Part shown: piece after piece, positions 36,701 to 48,120 of the stretch
How positions within the stretch are numbered: the stretch's first letter is position 1
Layout: each line of letters opens with the position of its first letter
Source of the DNA: Undaria pinnatifida
Taxonomy: Eukaryota > Sar > Phaeophyceae > Laminariales > Alariaceae
Length of the DNA stretch: 64,000 nt
NCBI GenBank assembly: GCA_012845835.1
Contig: JABAKD010000025.1
Location: 20,685,423-20,749,422 of the forward strand
Reading direction: 5' to 3'
Position numbers and translations under genes: made by a program
The notes under the pieces: generated by a model
What the model saw: only the letters and a program-made list of their open reading frames with translations
Database searches by the model: none
Told to the model about the DNA's origin: nothing

Positions 36701-39700
36701 AATGCGTCAGGTAGTCGACGCTGCAGTCGTATCTTCGTGCTGCACACGTGTCGTTCAAATCCTTATGTTTCACTTCGGCGGACACACACCTCTACCCCAA
36801 AGACCTGAATGCGTCAGGTAGTCGACGCTACAGTCGTCGGTGTACATGTCGAAAAGAGGCCCCAAATGGGTTACTGCATTTTTTTTTCGTTTCGATGTGA
36901 TGATGTTTGGCGGACGGGCGTGCGGGTGGGTTGCTGCGTTTTGAATAGGTGGCGGTGCGCCTGGATGGCAGGAAGTGGCCCGTTCCCTTGCTGAAGGAAA
37001 CCATGGACTTGCTCGAGGTAGGATGCGTTGTTTGGTGGGTATTTTTTTTTTTTTGGCTGGTTGGTCAGCAGGTTGGGGTTGGGATTGGGTGGTTCGTTGG
37101 TTGGCTGGCTGGCTGGTTGGTGGGTGGTTGGTGGGTCGGTTAGTTGTTTGGTTGGTTGAGTGGTTAGTTGGCTGGTTGGGTGGTTGGTCGGTTGTTGGGA
37201 TGAGTGGTTGGTTGACGATTGGTTGTTTGTTGGTCGGTTGGTTAGCTGGCTGGGTGGTTGGTTGGTCGGTGTTTAGGTCCGCGTGTCAACGCATCGGGTG
37301 CTTGTGTACAAGCGGGGTGGGTGGGAAGGGAAGGGTTGCTCGCTGTGTTCGATGCGCCGGGGGGGGGGGGTCGAGGGGCCCTGAGCGCACAGAGTGACGT
37401 CGGGAGCGGTTCAATTCCGAACCGAACCAAACGAAACGAAACGAAGTGGACTGGGTCGGATCGGACCGGACCAGACCGAATCCAGCCTAACCCATCCCTA
37501 CCCAACGTTTTTGGCGTGTTGCCGTTTTCATGTGTTTGCTCGTTTGGACGTGTTGATGGTACTGATGTGTCAACGGTTTTGGCATGTTGACGTGTTGACC
37601 ATGTCGATGTCTTGACCTTTCTAATATATCCTGAAACTTGTTATGTTTGTGTTTCGTCTGTGCTGTTTTTTTTTTTCCCCGTCTTACCCGTCTCGTTTGT
37701 TACTATTGATGACGGGGGCGTGCTGGTCGACACAGGTGCCGCGTAGCGCAGCGTCGTTCGAGACCAAACCCGACAGGTTTATGCTCGCGGAGCGACTGCT
37801 CGAGTGGCTCCAGAAGCCCGTAGCATCCGAGATGGAGGTGGGTTGGATTCGTGGTGTTGGCGGTGTTGGGGTTGGGCTGTTGGTGTCGATCGTGGTGTTG
37901 GCATTGTTGGCGGTGTGGGTGCTTATGTTGGGGCTGGTGTTGGCGGTGTTGGGGTCAGTGTTGGGAACGGGTTCGTGTCGTTGGTGGCATTGGCGCTGAT
38001 GTTGATGTTGGCGGTCGTAGTGTTGCTGTTGTTGCTGTTGGTATTGGTGTCGGTGTTGGCTTTAGTGTTGGTGTCGTTGTTGTTGGTGGTGGTGGTGGTG
38101 GTGGTGGTGGTGATGATGGTGTTGTTGGTGTTGGTGGGGTTGTGCTGTTGGTGTTTTGGTTGCGTAGAGTGTGGTCGATTGTGATGTTGACTGTTTTGGT
38201 GTTGGAACTGGTTCTAGTTGTTTGCGCTTTCCGTTTGATTTGTTGGCTTGCTGCTTCATTTTACGTTTTCGCGTGCTCGCTTGCTCTCGCCTTGCTCTCG
38301 CCCCCTCTCGTTTGCTCTCGATTATCATATTCTCGCCGATGTTTCGTTTCCGCTTGTCCGTCGAAGACAGCCCCCCAGCTCGAAGAAGCGCAAGTCCGAC
38401 GCGGGCAAAGGAAAAAAGACCAGCACGCCTGCCAAGGTATAGAAAACGCGCGCACGGTGTTTGCGTGTGATATTATCGTATTCGGTGTGATCTTGTGACG
38501 TTTTCTTGAAGCCGAGTGCTAGTAATACTTGACGTTACGTCAGCGACTGATGTTGTGATTGTGTTGTTATACCTGTTCCTTATCGCTAAAGGAAGCGTGC
38601 ACATGGGGGGGGGGGGGGGTTACGGCATGTAATACCGCAGATTTGAAACCCGTCGGTAGCCAAGGTCCGACGAGGAGTTGCATAATCGTGGGAGGGGATT
38701 AGGGAAAATAGAAGCATGCGCGTGGGGGAAGGGGGTTTCGGCATTGACATGCCGCATATCTTGTATGTTGGAAAAGTGTCGGCAACCACAGTCAGTTTCG
38801 GCTGGGAACAAAGGAAAGGCGTAATCGAGAGAGGGAGGGAGGGAGGGCAAATGGAAGCATGCGCGTGGGGGTGTGTGTGCTCAGTTTGTGCATGGCCGTA
38901 GTCGTATGACCGTAAGACCCTCGCATCCCTACTATGCCGGGACGGAGCACGTCGGGTCTTCATCAATAAGGCAGACATTGCTTGCACCAAGCGCGAAGCG
39001 CGTGAGGTGTTCGGCGAGTCGCATACAGGGTGGACTGTTAACTGCGTCCTTCCAAGTGTCATGCGCGTGGGGGGGGGGCGTTTAGGGTCAACGTTAACGT
39101 TTTGTTTGGGAGTAGCGTTAGGTGTTGGTATTGGTGTTAACGTTGCCGTGCAGAATAAGCTTGCTTTTTGTAGCACCCCTGTTGGTGTACGTTATGGGAA
39201 CAAGAAATGCCAAGAACGCACAACGTGAGTGAGTGAGTGAATGAGCAAGTGGGTGAACACGTTTTGACCCCCCCTTCGTCCCCCGCCCCCTGCGCCCGCC
39301 CGTTTCCCCCCCGCCTTGTGTTTTGCCTTGCCGCCACCACCATGGCCTGCAGAAGAGAGCCAAGACCGTGAAAACGCCTTCCAAGGCGAAAACTACTGCG
39401 GAAAGTGACGATGACGATGACGATGATGACAGCGATAATGAGGAAGAAGAGGAATCGGAGAAGAAACCCAAGAAGAAAACACCTTCTAAGGGGAAACCAG
39501 CGCCGAAGAGCCCGGCGAAGAAGAAAGCGGCGGCCCCGAAATCGCCCGTCAAGGGCAAATCACCGGCTAAGCCGAAGAAAACAACTGCTGCTTCCGCGAA
39601 AAAAGTAACCCCCGCCAAGAAAAAAGCATCCCCTCAGAAAAAGTCACCCCCTCAGAAGAAAACGCCTGCATCTAACAAAAAGGGGGCAGGAAAAAGCAAG

Positions 39701-42700
39701 GCGAAAGCGTCGCCGGTTAAGGCGGCTAAGAAGACCCCCGTCAAGGCGGGAAAGAAGACGCCTGTCAAGGTCGTGAAAAAGTCGCCGCTCGTGACCAAGA
39801 AGGGGGGCAAGAAGCCTGCTGCTGCTTCGCCGGCGAAGGGAGGGAAGGCCGCGGCGCCGAAGTCTGCAACACGAAAGAAACGTGAGTGTTGGGGGTGGAT
39901 TACGGGGGGCAGGGGGAGGGGGGGGGAGTGGATGGGGGGTAGATATGAAGCTGTGATCGCAAAGTTTGGCTCCCCGAAGAGTAAGCTAAAGCACACTAAC
40001 CCAACCCAACCCATCCCAACCTTAACAGCCGGCCTGTTCTCGGCTTCGGCCAGTATGCTCTCCAAGCGCAAGTCGGGCGGTGGCGACTCAAAGGCCGCCA
40101 AGGCAACCACCCCCAAGCGAGCATCGCCTGCCAAGGTGAGGAAATATTCGGTACTGGTTTATACTCGCAGTACCCCGGTCATTTCCCGGTGTAATCCCTG
40201 AATACATAAGCGCCTGGCATGCACCAAAGCTATTGATAACGAGTGAATGGGATTCTCTATTTTTTCATGGCGTCGATGAAATAGGGACGCATGTTTTAGA
40301 TGGCTTAAGTCTTTATTTACTTTTGATTAAAGGTGAATTTCGACCGCTGAGCAACCTCGTTCACCCTAAAAACGACCACAAGTTGACGACAGATACGAGT
40401 CTCCTGCTGCGCGGGTTCCTAGGGACAGCTAAATAATGCCAGGACTTTTCGCGGGCCATGATCCGACCCGCCGATCAGGCCAGGAGGTTATCTAAATCTC
40501 GCGGGCCGAGTTGGGTCGGGTCAGGAGGTGTTTCAAATCTCACGGGACGGTTCGGGTCGGGTCGGGTCAAAAGGATTTTTAATGTCGCGAGTCGGGACGG
40601 GTTCCCTTGACTCCACCTGACCTGTGATAAGCCCTGAACAATACCAGGTATTTATTTTTTCCGAGCGATGCCTGGTAGTACCCTTGTACGTACAGTGGTT
40701 CCCTGGCGGTGTTGGTCGCTCGATAAGTGTGTGATTAATATATATATATATGGTGTCGGAAGCCGAATATATCGAAAATGTTATCGGTAATTTGATCGGG
40801 GAAAAAACGTCCCGATATCCGATTGCTACGCCTTACTTGTAGGAGGTGAGGGGCGTCGCTCCTGTTCCCTCCCCCCATATTGAGAGATCGACCGAAGTGA
40901 ATAGTTTGACTTGGGGGGTCAGAGGAAATGGCAATGCGTGCTCGTTCGGCAGTACCATGACCTGTGTTTCCCTATCGCATTTTTTTTATCGGACGTCGGG
41001 TTTTCAGGCGCTTATCGGATCGCAATCGATCATCGTTCCGATATGAAAACACTAGCGCTCAAGTCACATCGCGTGTTTGATTGAGCAGGCAACCAAGAAG
41101 CGGAAGGCTGAGACTCAAGAGGTCGAGGAGGAGACGGAAGAGGACAAGTCAGACGAGGTGGAAGGGGAAGCGGTGGGGTCGGAGGAAGCATCTGTGGAGG
41201 ACAAGGGGTCCGTGGTAGAGGAGGCGGGACCACCTGCCGGCCCAACCCCTGATGAGCTCCGAGTCAAGGTGCAAAGCTCTTGAACCCTTTTGCAAATGTG
41301 ATGCCAAAAGGGTTATCGAACTCTGACTTTCCAAGTTTTCCGAAACATGAAGTTGTTTTTCGAGAGTTTCTCGTGCCATTAACTACACCGGTGTGGCAGA
41401 AAGGCGGTGTTTTTTTGTGGTAAAACTTTATTTCCAGGCCTTGTCTACCTCCTCGGATTTCCGCCAGTGTCTCTTCGGATGCCGCCTCCGTCCATCCATC
41501 TACCCATGCCTCCATCGATCCATCCATCCATCCGTCCGTCTGTCCATCCATCCGTCCGTCCATCCTTCCACCCATCCGTCTATCCGTTCATCCATCCGTC
41601 CATCCATCCATCTACCCATGCCTGCATCGATCCATCCATCCGTCCGTCTGTCCATTCATCCATCCGTCCGTCTGTCCATCCATCCTTCCACCCATCCGTC
41701 TATCCCTTCATCCATCCATCCATCCATCCATCTATCCATCCATCCATCCATCCATCCATCCATCCATCCATCCATCCATCCATCCATCCAGAATCCATCC
41801 ATCCATCCATCCATCCATCCATCCATCCATCCATCCATCCATCAATCCGTACATCCATTTGTCCATCCATCCGTCCATCCATTAATCCATCCATCCATCC
41901 ATCCATCCATCCATCCACCCATCCACCCATCCATCCACCCATCCACCCGTCCATCCATCCATCCTTTCATCCATCCATCCATCCATCCTTTCATCCATCC
42001 ATCCATCCATCCATCCATCCATCCATCCATCCATCCATCTATTCACCCATCCATCCATCCGTCCATCCATCCATCCGTCCATCCATCCATCCATCCATCC
42101 ATCCATCCATCCATCCATCAATCCACCCATCCATCCATGCATCCATCCATCCATCCATCCATTCATCCATCCATCCATCCATCCATCTATCCATCCGTCC
42201 ATCCGTCCGTCTGTGCGTCTGTCCATCCGTCCGTCTGTGCGTCTGTCCATCTATCCGTCTATCCATCCATTCACCCATCCATCCATTCATCCATCCATCC
42301 ATCCATCCATCCATCCATCCATCCATCCATCCATCCATCCATCCATCCATCCATCCATCCATCCATCCATCCATCCATCCATCCATCCATCCATCCATCC
42401 ATCCATCCATCCATCCATCCATCCATCCATCCATCCATCCATCCATCCATCCATCCACCCCACTGCCTGCACCACCACCTTTGACCTTGACAGCGACATT
42501 GACCTCGACGTTCACCACGACTTCAATTTTATATTTTTGTTTTTTGCGTGTCGTTGAGGAGGACACGGCAGTACGTATATACCGTAGGCCGTGGAACACG
42601 CAGATACACGGACGGATACTGCAACGGTAACCCCGGAGAAGACCAGCTTCATATCATATGGAGGGTTTTTGTTTTTGTTATCGTTTTTAGTTTTATGGTA

Positions 42701-43147
42701 TGCTGAATTGTAGTTAGCCCTTTAGTGAGTGATATATGAGCCCTCGAATATTATAGTACCTGCACCTGGTGTAAAATGCATGGTAAACAAAGCTCGTTGG
42801 CCGTAACATGGACCGCGACCTTGACGGTGACGATAACCTCGAATCGACCTGCTCGAACGCCGTTTTGAACGCTGCAAATGTTGCAAATGTCGCACACGCT
42901 GCAACCCCCCCCCCCCGGCCCCTACCAGCCCACTCCACCCCTACCAACCCCCCCACCCTCACCCGCCCACCCCACGACCCCCCCACCCTCCCACCCTCCG
43001 CAGGTAGAACAGCTGATCGCCGGGTCGGAAGATGTGTCGAGCCTGACGTTCAAGATGATGAAGAGCCAGCTCGAGGAACACTTCGGCGTTCCCCTGGGGG
43101 ACCGGAAGGCGGAGCTGATCGACATCCTCTCGGAGGCGATGCCGTAA
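33753..43147 (+). CDS. DEK-like chromatin protein, ten exons
   Basis: Exons are 33753-34976, 35307-35462, 35923-35988, 36949-37017, 37736-37837, 38371-38436, 39353-39881, 40029-40135, 41089-41268 and 43004-43147. All have GT-AG borders; every junction is phase 0 except that between exons 7 and 8 (phase 1). The product is 880 residues, against about 375 in human DEK. Residues 1-320 are Ala/Pro/Val-rich. Residues 320-395 are a Glu/Lys/Asp block ending in the basic stretch [15 protein letters not shown], a likely nuclear signal. Residues 409-539 match the DEK SAP/pseudo-SAP DNA-binding region ([19 protein letters not shown], then [15 protein letters not shown] and [14 protein letters not shown]). 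Residues 562-773 are Lys/Ser/Pro-rich with histone H1-like TPVK and SPxK units after a run of Asp. Residues 834-880 form the C-terminal DEK_C helical domain ([25 protein letters not shown]). Family members bind distorted DNA and histones and affect chromatin topology. Family identity is firm; the function here is inferred. Confidence 0.9.
36514..36834 (+). repeat. Three perfect-length 107-base tandem repeats in DEK intron 3
   Basis: Units start at 36514, 36621 and 36728 with CGTATCTTCGTGCTGCACAC and are almost identical. The near absence of divergence indicates recent amplification. GTTCAAATCC inside each unit resembles a pol III box B, but no box A was found. Confidence 0.95.
37040..37275 (+). 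repeat. (TTGG)n degenerate repeat in DEK intron 4
   Basis: GGTTGG and GGCTGG units run with little interruption from just after the exon 4 donor region. Intronic, non-coding. Confidence 0.9.
37845..38165 (+). repeat. GTTGGTGTTGG-type repeat in DEK intron 5
   Basis: Degenerate GTTGGT/GGTGTTGGC units fill most of intron 5, with a perfect GGT run at about 38083-38110. Confidence 0.9.
38615..38880 (+). repeat. Two diverged units of about 130 bases in DEK intron 6
   Basis: Each unit has GCATGTAATACCGCA/GACATGCCGCATAT, a GTCGG-AACC block, GAGGGAGG/GGGAGGGG and ends AGAAGCATGCGCGTGGGGG (38713 and 38855). Confidence 0.6.
38885..39045 (-). repeat. Dispersed 150-base repeat, copy 2 (in intron 6 of the DEK-like gene)
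   Basis: The minus strand reads CACCTCACGCGCTTCGCGCT, ATGTCTGCCT, GAAGACCCGACGTGCTCCGT and CATACGACTACGGCCATGCA, matching the copies at 11825 and 47140. Confidence 0.75.
40440..40620 (+). repeat. GGGTCGGGTC-containing degenerate repeat in DEK intron 8
   Basis: Three units of roughly 60 bases contain CGCGGGCC or CACGGGAC, then GGGTCGGGTC, then AAATCTC. Intronic. Confidence 0.6.
41480..42460 (+). repeat. (CCAT)n tetranucleotide satellite in DEK intron 9
   Basis: Nearly 1 kb of CCAT units, with CCGT and CTAT variants towards the left and perfect units from about 42285 to 42455. It produces long apparent reading frames (Ile-His-Pro-Ser or Trp-Met-Asp-Gly repeats) on both strands that are not genes. 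Confidence 0.97.
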
Positions 43148-43344
43148 TCGCCCGGCCGCTGCCGCCACCCCCCGCCCCCCGAGTCCCTCCCGTCCCTCCT
43201 TCCTCTTCCCCTTGCGCTCGTCAAGCCGAAGAGTTATCTCTTCCTTTTACTTTTGCCCCTGGGTGCGCTGTTGGCCCCACTCGAGGGGGGCAAGAGGAAG
43301 GACGCCTGGTGAAACTCCATATAGCCGATCGAATGATGAACTGA

Positions 43345-43560
43345 GAGTGTGATGCGATGCAGTACGGTGCGGTGCAATGCGATGCAGTACGGTGCGGTGC
43401 AATGCGATGCTCTACAATGCGATGCGGCCCAATGCAGTATGCGTTGCGGTATCATACAATGCGATTCGGGGCGAATTCAATATGCGATGCGGTGCAATGG
43501 GAGGCGGTGGAACGTATTCTGCGATGTTGATGTAATGCAATGATGCAAGGTTTTTATTGT
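43345..43560 (+). repeat. GCGATGCAGTACGGTGCGGT-type degenerate repeat downstream of DEK
   Basis: Five- and ten-base units (ATGCG, GTGCG) start about 200 bases after the DEK stop codon and may lie in its 3' untranslated region. Confidence 0.85.
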
Positions 43561-44334
43561 GATGCAGGGTAGGGAAGGATGGATGCTCGGCGGGAGGATG
43601 TTTGGAAGGATATATATCGGTAGAAGCTAAAACGAAAAGGAGTGGGGAAGGGAAGGTGGGAATTGGTTGGCAGAGGGTCATAGGTCATGGGGGAGACACT
43701 AGTGCTTTACGGAAGGCTATTCGATTTACATCGGAACGGCATCTACACTATACTGTCAAGAGGGCAAAAATGATAATAATAATAATGGATAGATGCATTT
43801 GGAGTAGGTGGGAACGGATGAATAGATGGATGGGTTTATGGCGGCGGTCTCTCGGACCGCGGCTGGGCTGTTGTGTGCACGCATACCCTACCGTTTTTGC
43901 TACCTTCACGGAATGCTCCTCTGTTATCTCCGGCTCTTGGCTTTCTATTCCTTTACTGAATTGCCCCTTCTTGTTTTGTGCTTCAGTTTTACTGGTTTTT
44001 GGTTTCCTTTTTTCTTCGTTTTTTTTTGCTCCTTGTTGTGTCTTTTGTTTGGTCCTTTTGTTTCCTAAGGTTTCCTTTGTTTGCTTGTATTCTTCAGTGT
44101 TTCCTTTCTTTCTTTTTTTTCTCTTTATTGGTCGAGCGCCGGGGTGGGGCGACACCAGAGAGATTCCGAATCCGGAATCTTCCCCCCACTCACCCCTCCA
44201 CGCCCCCTTCCACCCCCCCCCTTCCTATCATTCTTAAAGGGGCCTCCCCTCCGGTCGAGGAAGGAAATGTTAGCGTGCAGAGCACTCCTGGTGTCTAGTC
44301 GTGACGGCGGTAAAAATAATGGCAATAATTGAAA

Positions 44335-44930
44335 AAGATCAGAACAAACACGGGCTCCGCTCCGCTGGTGCCTGACGCCGCCCATTACGATCGCGCAAGG
44401 AAGAATACAGCGATTTGTGAGGACGCAGAAAGACAGGCCCATGATTTGGTGCAACTAGCTATTTGATGCCAAAAGCTACCTGTGCTGAGCTCTTTGCCCT
44501 GTGCTGTGCTGTGGTTGCTGGCGATGTCACGTTCAGGTCGACCGTACGTACGGGTGTGATTAGCGAAAAGAAGAAAAAAAAACAAGAGGACCGAGACAAA
44601 ACCATCAATGAGGAAAGCAAAGGGCGAGTACACGCGTACATAACGTTACCTGGTACCTGGTGCTTCGCATGATGCGTGATGCTACTGCAGTATGTACCAA
44701 CAAAAGCACAGCGACCGAGGGGCACGGCACGGCGCTGCGCTGCTGAGCTATTAGTCTAAAGCTGAGCTGAGATAAGTGCATTTTTTGTGATTCAAAAATG
44801 TACCAGGTGGTCGTACGCACAAACCTCGTATTTTACCGGTACCTGGCATTATGCTTCGAATGATACCTGCACGAAAGAGTAAGGACAGCACAGCACGCAG
44901 CACGGCACAGCACTATTGGGTGTGGCGTTG
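44335..44930 (-). repeat. Dispersed repeat of about 600 bases, inverted copy
   Basis: This is the reverse-complement partner of 30420-31085, starting near GGTGCCTGACGCCGCC and passing through CCATGATTTGGTGCAACTAG and CGATGTCACGTTCAGG. An exact TACCTGGTA lies at 44647. The two copies face each other across the DEK-like gene. Confidence 0.75.
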
Positions 44931-47139
44931 GCGTGTTCACCAGCTCGTGGCTGATGTATACGCTCGCAGACTCGATTGCAGATGGCCCACATTACACAAG
45001 CCGAACTGTTTTTGAGATGCTTCACGCGAGTCACGGGTCAAGTGAGCTTGTATGCTGTGAAAGCTTCACAGTAGAAGAGAGACGTTGCTGTTGTCGACTA
45101 GTCACTCCAGGCCAGTGATTGATTCGTTGTGTCCAACGCCTTTAACTGATGGGGGAGAGAGGAAGAGGAGTGCAGGAGATATCGCATGAGGGCGGGGCGT
45201 CTGATGCGTCGTCCCATGACCAAAAATAACACCATGGCCCTCGTTGTTCCGTCTAGCTTGCTGACCCCAACATTACTAATTCTCGGATTTTTGCAGGTTC
45301 TACCGGCAAATTGTGACTAACTGAAACAAGGAGTTGTTTATTCCGGACTACAATGGTCGAGGAGTCGCGATCAAGTCTCGCATGATACGTACGTAGAACA
45401 CAAATGAGAGCAAGTAAACTGCTGTGTGTCATATACTGGTATATACCTGGTACCAGGTACCAGGTACCAGGAACTCTCCCAAGCTGAGTACTGGTACTGG
45501 TATACACTTAGGGGACTACTTGCTGCAGCGGCGCTGTAACATGCATGATGCTGTGCGGTTTCCGCATGCACTTACTACCAGAAATCTTGTGTTATGCAGC
45601 ATTGAACAGAGGGCTGCACCATTATTAGTGCTGTGACGATCACCATCTCTAATACAACCCCTCGATGCACTAACACATCGAAGTTAGTTCAATTTCGAAA
45701 TTCAACGAATCAATGTGTACTTGTTATTTCTGTGTTACATGGCGCAATTTCCAAAACACACACAGCAACAATGTTACCCGGTAGGTGTTGCAGGGAAAAT
45801 GTTTCGCGTACGTCATGTAAATAGCCATCTAATCCTGCTAAAATACCCGAGGGATGAATACGAAATAAGCGAACATGGCATCTTGTGCTCTATGAAGCGA
45901 GGAATCATCGGCAGCAGATGATGCTGTCTGTGACAAACACAGACTTTTTCCCAGTTTTTTTTTCTTTTGTACGCCTAGCAGGGGAGAAGAGGATCACACC
46001 ACGGATCAACCCAGAAAAAACAATTTTGTCTTCTGCAACTAAGAAAGAGCTGGGAATAGCTGAGAGGTGGGAGAATATATGCCGAGGGTGACCTCCGGAG
46101 TGCCCGATATCTGAGCAGTAAGTGGTTCTATGCACGTAGTAAGATGCTGGTTGAAACATTTTCTGTCTCGGCCGCGCTCGTGACAAATATTATGTTACGA
46201 TCGTAGCAACGTTTTGCGTTGCGATAGTTCTGCACGCAGCACAACACACGGCAGTCGAAGAAAACCCAGCCGCGAGCCATTTACGAAGGCTGATAGCATT
46301 ATACGCCGATAAAAACCGCGGACTATCCGAACACAGCAACAGCACGACAGGCTATAGGAACAGAGCAACAACGGCAGCATCAACAATACACAAGTAGTAC
46401 CAGCTACAGGAACAGACTTCGCAAACCAAATGACAGCCGTCGTCTTATTCCTTACGTTTTTCTACTCCATGAGACCCCATACCAACAACCCCAATGGCGG
46501 GCGACCTAGCTAATAATAGCGATAATAATGGTCGCATGACGTCACTACCGTCATCAAGCACTTATCGTGTAGGGCTACCACAATTTCTTCTGCGCGCCAC
46601 CGCTGTCCATTCAACCACACACAGTAGGTCCCTATAACTTCGTTGCCTTCATTCAGTCGGCCGTTCGGTCGTTGGTTCATTATTTTTCCATCTGCCATCT
46701 GACCATGTATAGCGCTTGTTCCAATCGTAGAATACCGGTGTACAAAGGAAATAAATCCAAGGAAGATGTTAAGTTACCAATCCGACACAACTACCTGACG
46801 AAATATAGCCCCAACAATGTAAGCCTCCTTATGACTGACTGTATCAACTCCTTACCAACTCGTCACATTCAATCGTTCATCGATCATTTCATACATACAT
46901 GCATGGAAGCAGAAAATGATTCCATTTCAAAATTCGTCCATTCATTTAGTTTGAAGCAAAACCCTTAATTAAACATTTTAGCTTTGAACTTGACTCGTGT
47001 TTACGTCGTCAGCGTCGAAACTCGAGTTTGATTCTCGGGTGGACACCGTGTTATTACTAATTGGAAGCTTCTTTTTCCAGGGAAAGTTCAGCATTGACCC
47101 CTTTCCCATGTGCTTCCCCAAGCCCCACAATCGGTTCTC
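44931..47139. other. Non-coding stretch
   Basis: Four overlapping palindrome units lie at 45444-45470 (TACCTGGTACCAGGTACCAG and on). A 98-codon plus-strand frame at 46672-46968 has ordinary composition but no recognisable family and no splice context. Confidence 0.4.
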
Positions 47140-47305
47140 AGTAGTAGCTCATCCTTGCTGCGACCAGCCGAATACCTCGCGATACTTCGCGCTTAGTACA
47201 ACTAACGTCTGCCTGGCCCGTGAAAACCCGACGCGCTCCGTCTCGGTATTATAAGGGTGCGAGGGTCTACAGTCTTAAGACACTACGGCCAGAATGGCAA
47301 TTATT
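47140..47305 (+). repeat. Dispersed 150-base repeat, copy 3
   Basis: This reads ACTTCGCGCTTAGTACAACT, ACGTCTGCCTGGCCCGTGAA, CCGACGCGCTCCGTCTCGG and ACACTACGGCCAGAATGG, homologous to the copies at 11825 and 38885. Confidence 0.75.
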
Positions 47306-47584
47306 ACACCGCGTCCCATCAACTGGAGCCCTGCCTAATTGCAACGTACTAGAAGACACCGTCATGACAGAAGCACTAGTAAATCCCTTAGCGTTTTCGC
47401 CCTTTCTTTGCCGTACCCTCCCCCCCCCACCCTTTCATCGCCTATCGGGGGGCTTACTCGTTACTACAGATCAGCGTTGGGTGGGGGGGTATACTAATGT
47501 CGTACATGAACGTAGCCCTCAAGATTGTAACGAGGACCACTGATAGGGTCAGCTCACGCGATCACTGCAGTGGGATCCGAAGGG

Positions 47585-47722
47585 TGCGCCAGCTAGCGTT
47601 GGGTTGCGAAAGCACCTGAATTAAATCGACACACGACGCGTATGAAAATACGTGGAAGTGTGGTGAGCTTAAGCTTTATTTTTCCCCATCCGCCGGAGGA
47701 TTGAAAAAAAAAAAAAAAAAAA
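47585..47722 (+). repeat. Short dispersed repeat with poly(A) 3' end, copy 1
   Basis: This copy begins GCGCCAGCTAGCGTTGGGTT, contains CGACACACGACGCGTATGAA, and ends CCGCCGGAGGATTG followed by about 20 A. Its partner is at 50839-50966. Different flanks and matching A-tails fit a small retroposed element. Confidence 0.7.
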
Positions 47723-48120
47723 ACTCAAGATGAAATATCTTCGCATCCCTATATCCGGGGGAGGTGCAATCATCGCATCATGCATGGGTTGTTTCGGCAA
47801 TCCGACCGTTCTGACTAAAAAAGGCTAAGGGTTGTGGGGTTTTGTGTTCTGTCGAGACCTCGACAATACCCCCCCCCCCCCGCTCGCGCGCGCTGGGTAT
47901 GTGGCAGTAAAACTCATTCAGTGCTTGGCGCTGTTGGAATCGATGTGATTTGGGTGATTTATATTACAAGACTAGGGGCTGTTTAAGACAACAAACCACT
48001 CTTTGCAGGTCTCTCTACTAGGCAGGTTTTACCTTGGTCACTCACTTGTACTATAAATAAGCTCTTGTACTACAGTGCCCGTCACTGGAACTATTAGCTC
48101 TTTTTGTTATTAGGTGCACA

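Noticed and set aside
41393-42630. Overlapping 363- and 407-codon plus-strand frames and similar minus-strand frames
   Set aside because: They are translations of the (CCAT)n satellite inside a DEK intron; open in all frames because the unit lacks stops.
47027-47045. tRNA-like sequence at AGTTTGATTCTCGGG
   Set aside because: No box A or paired stems could be found upstream.
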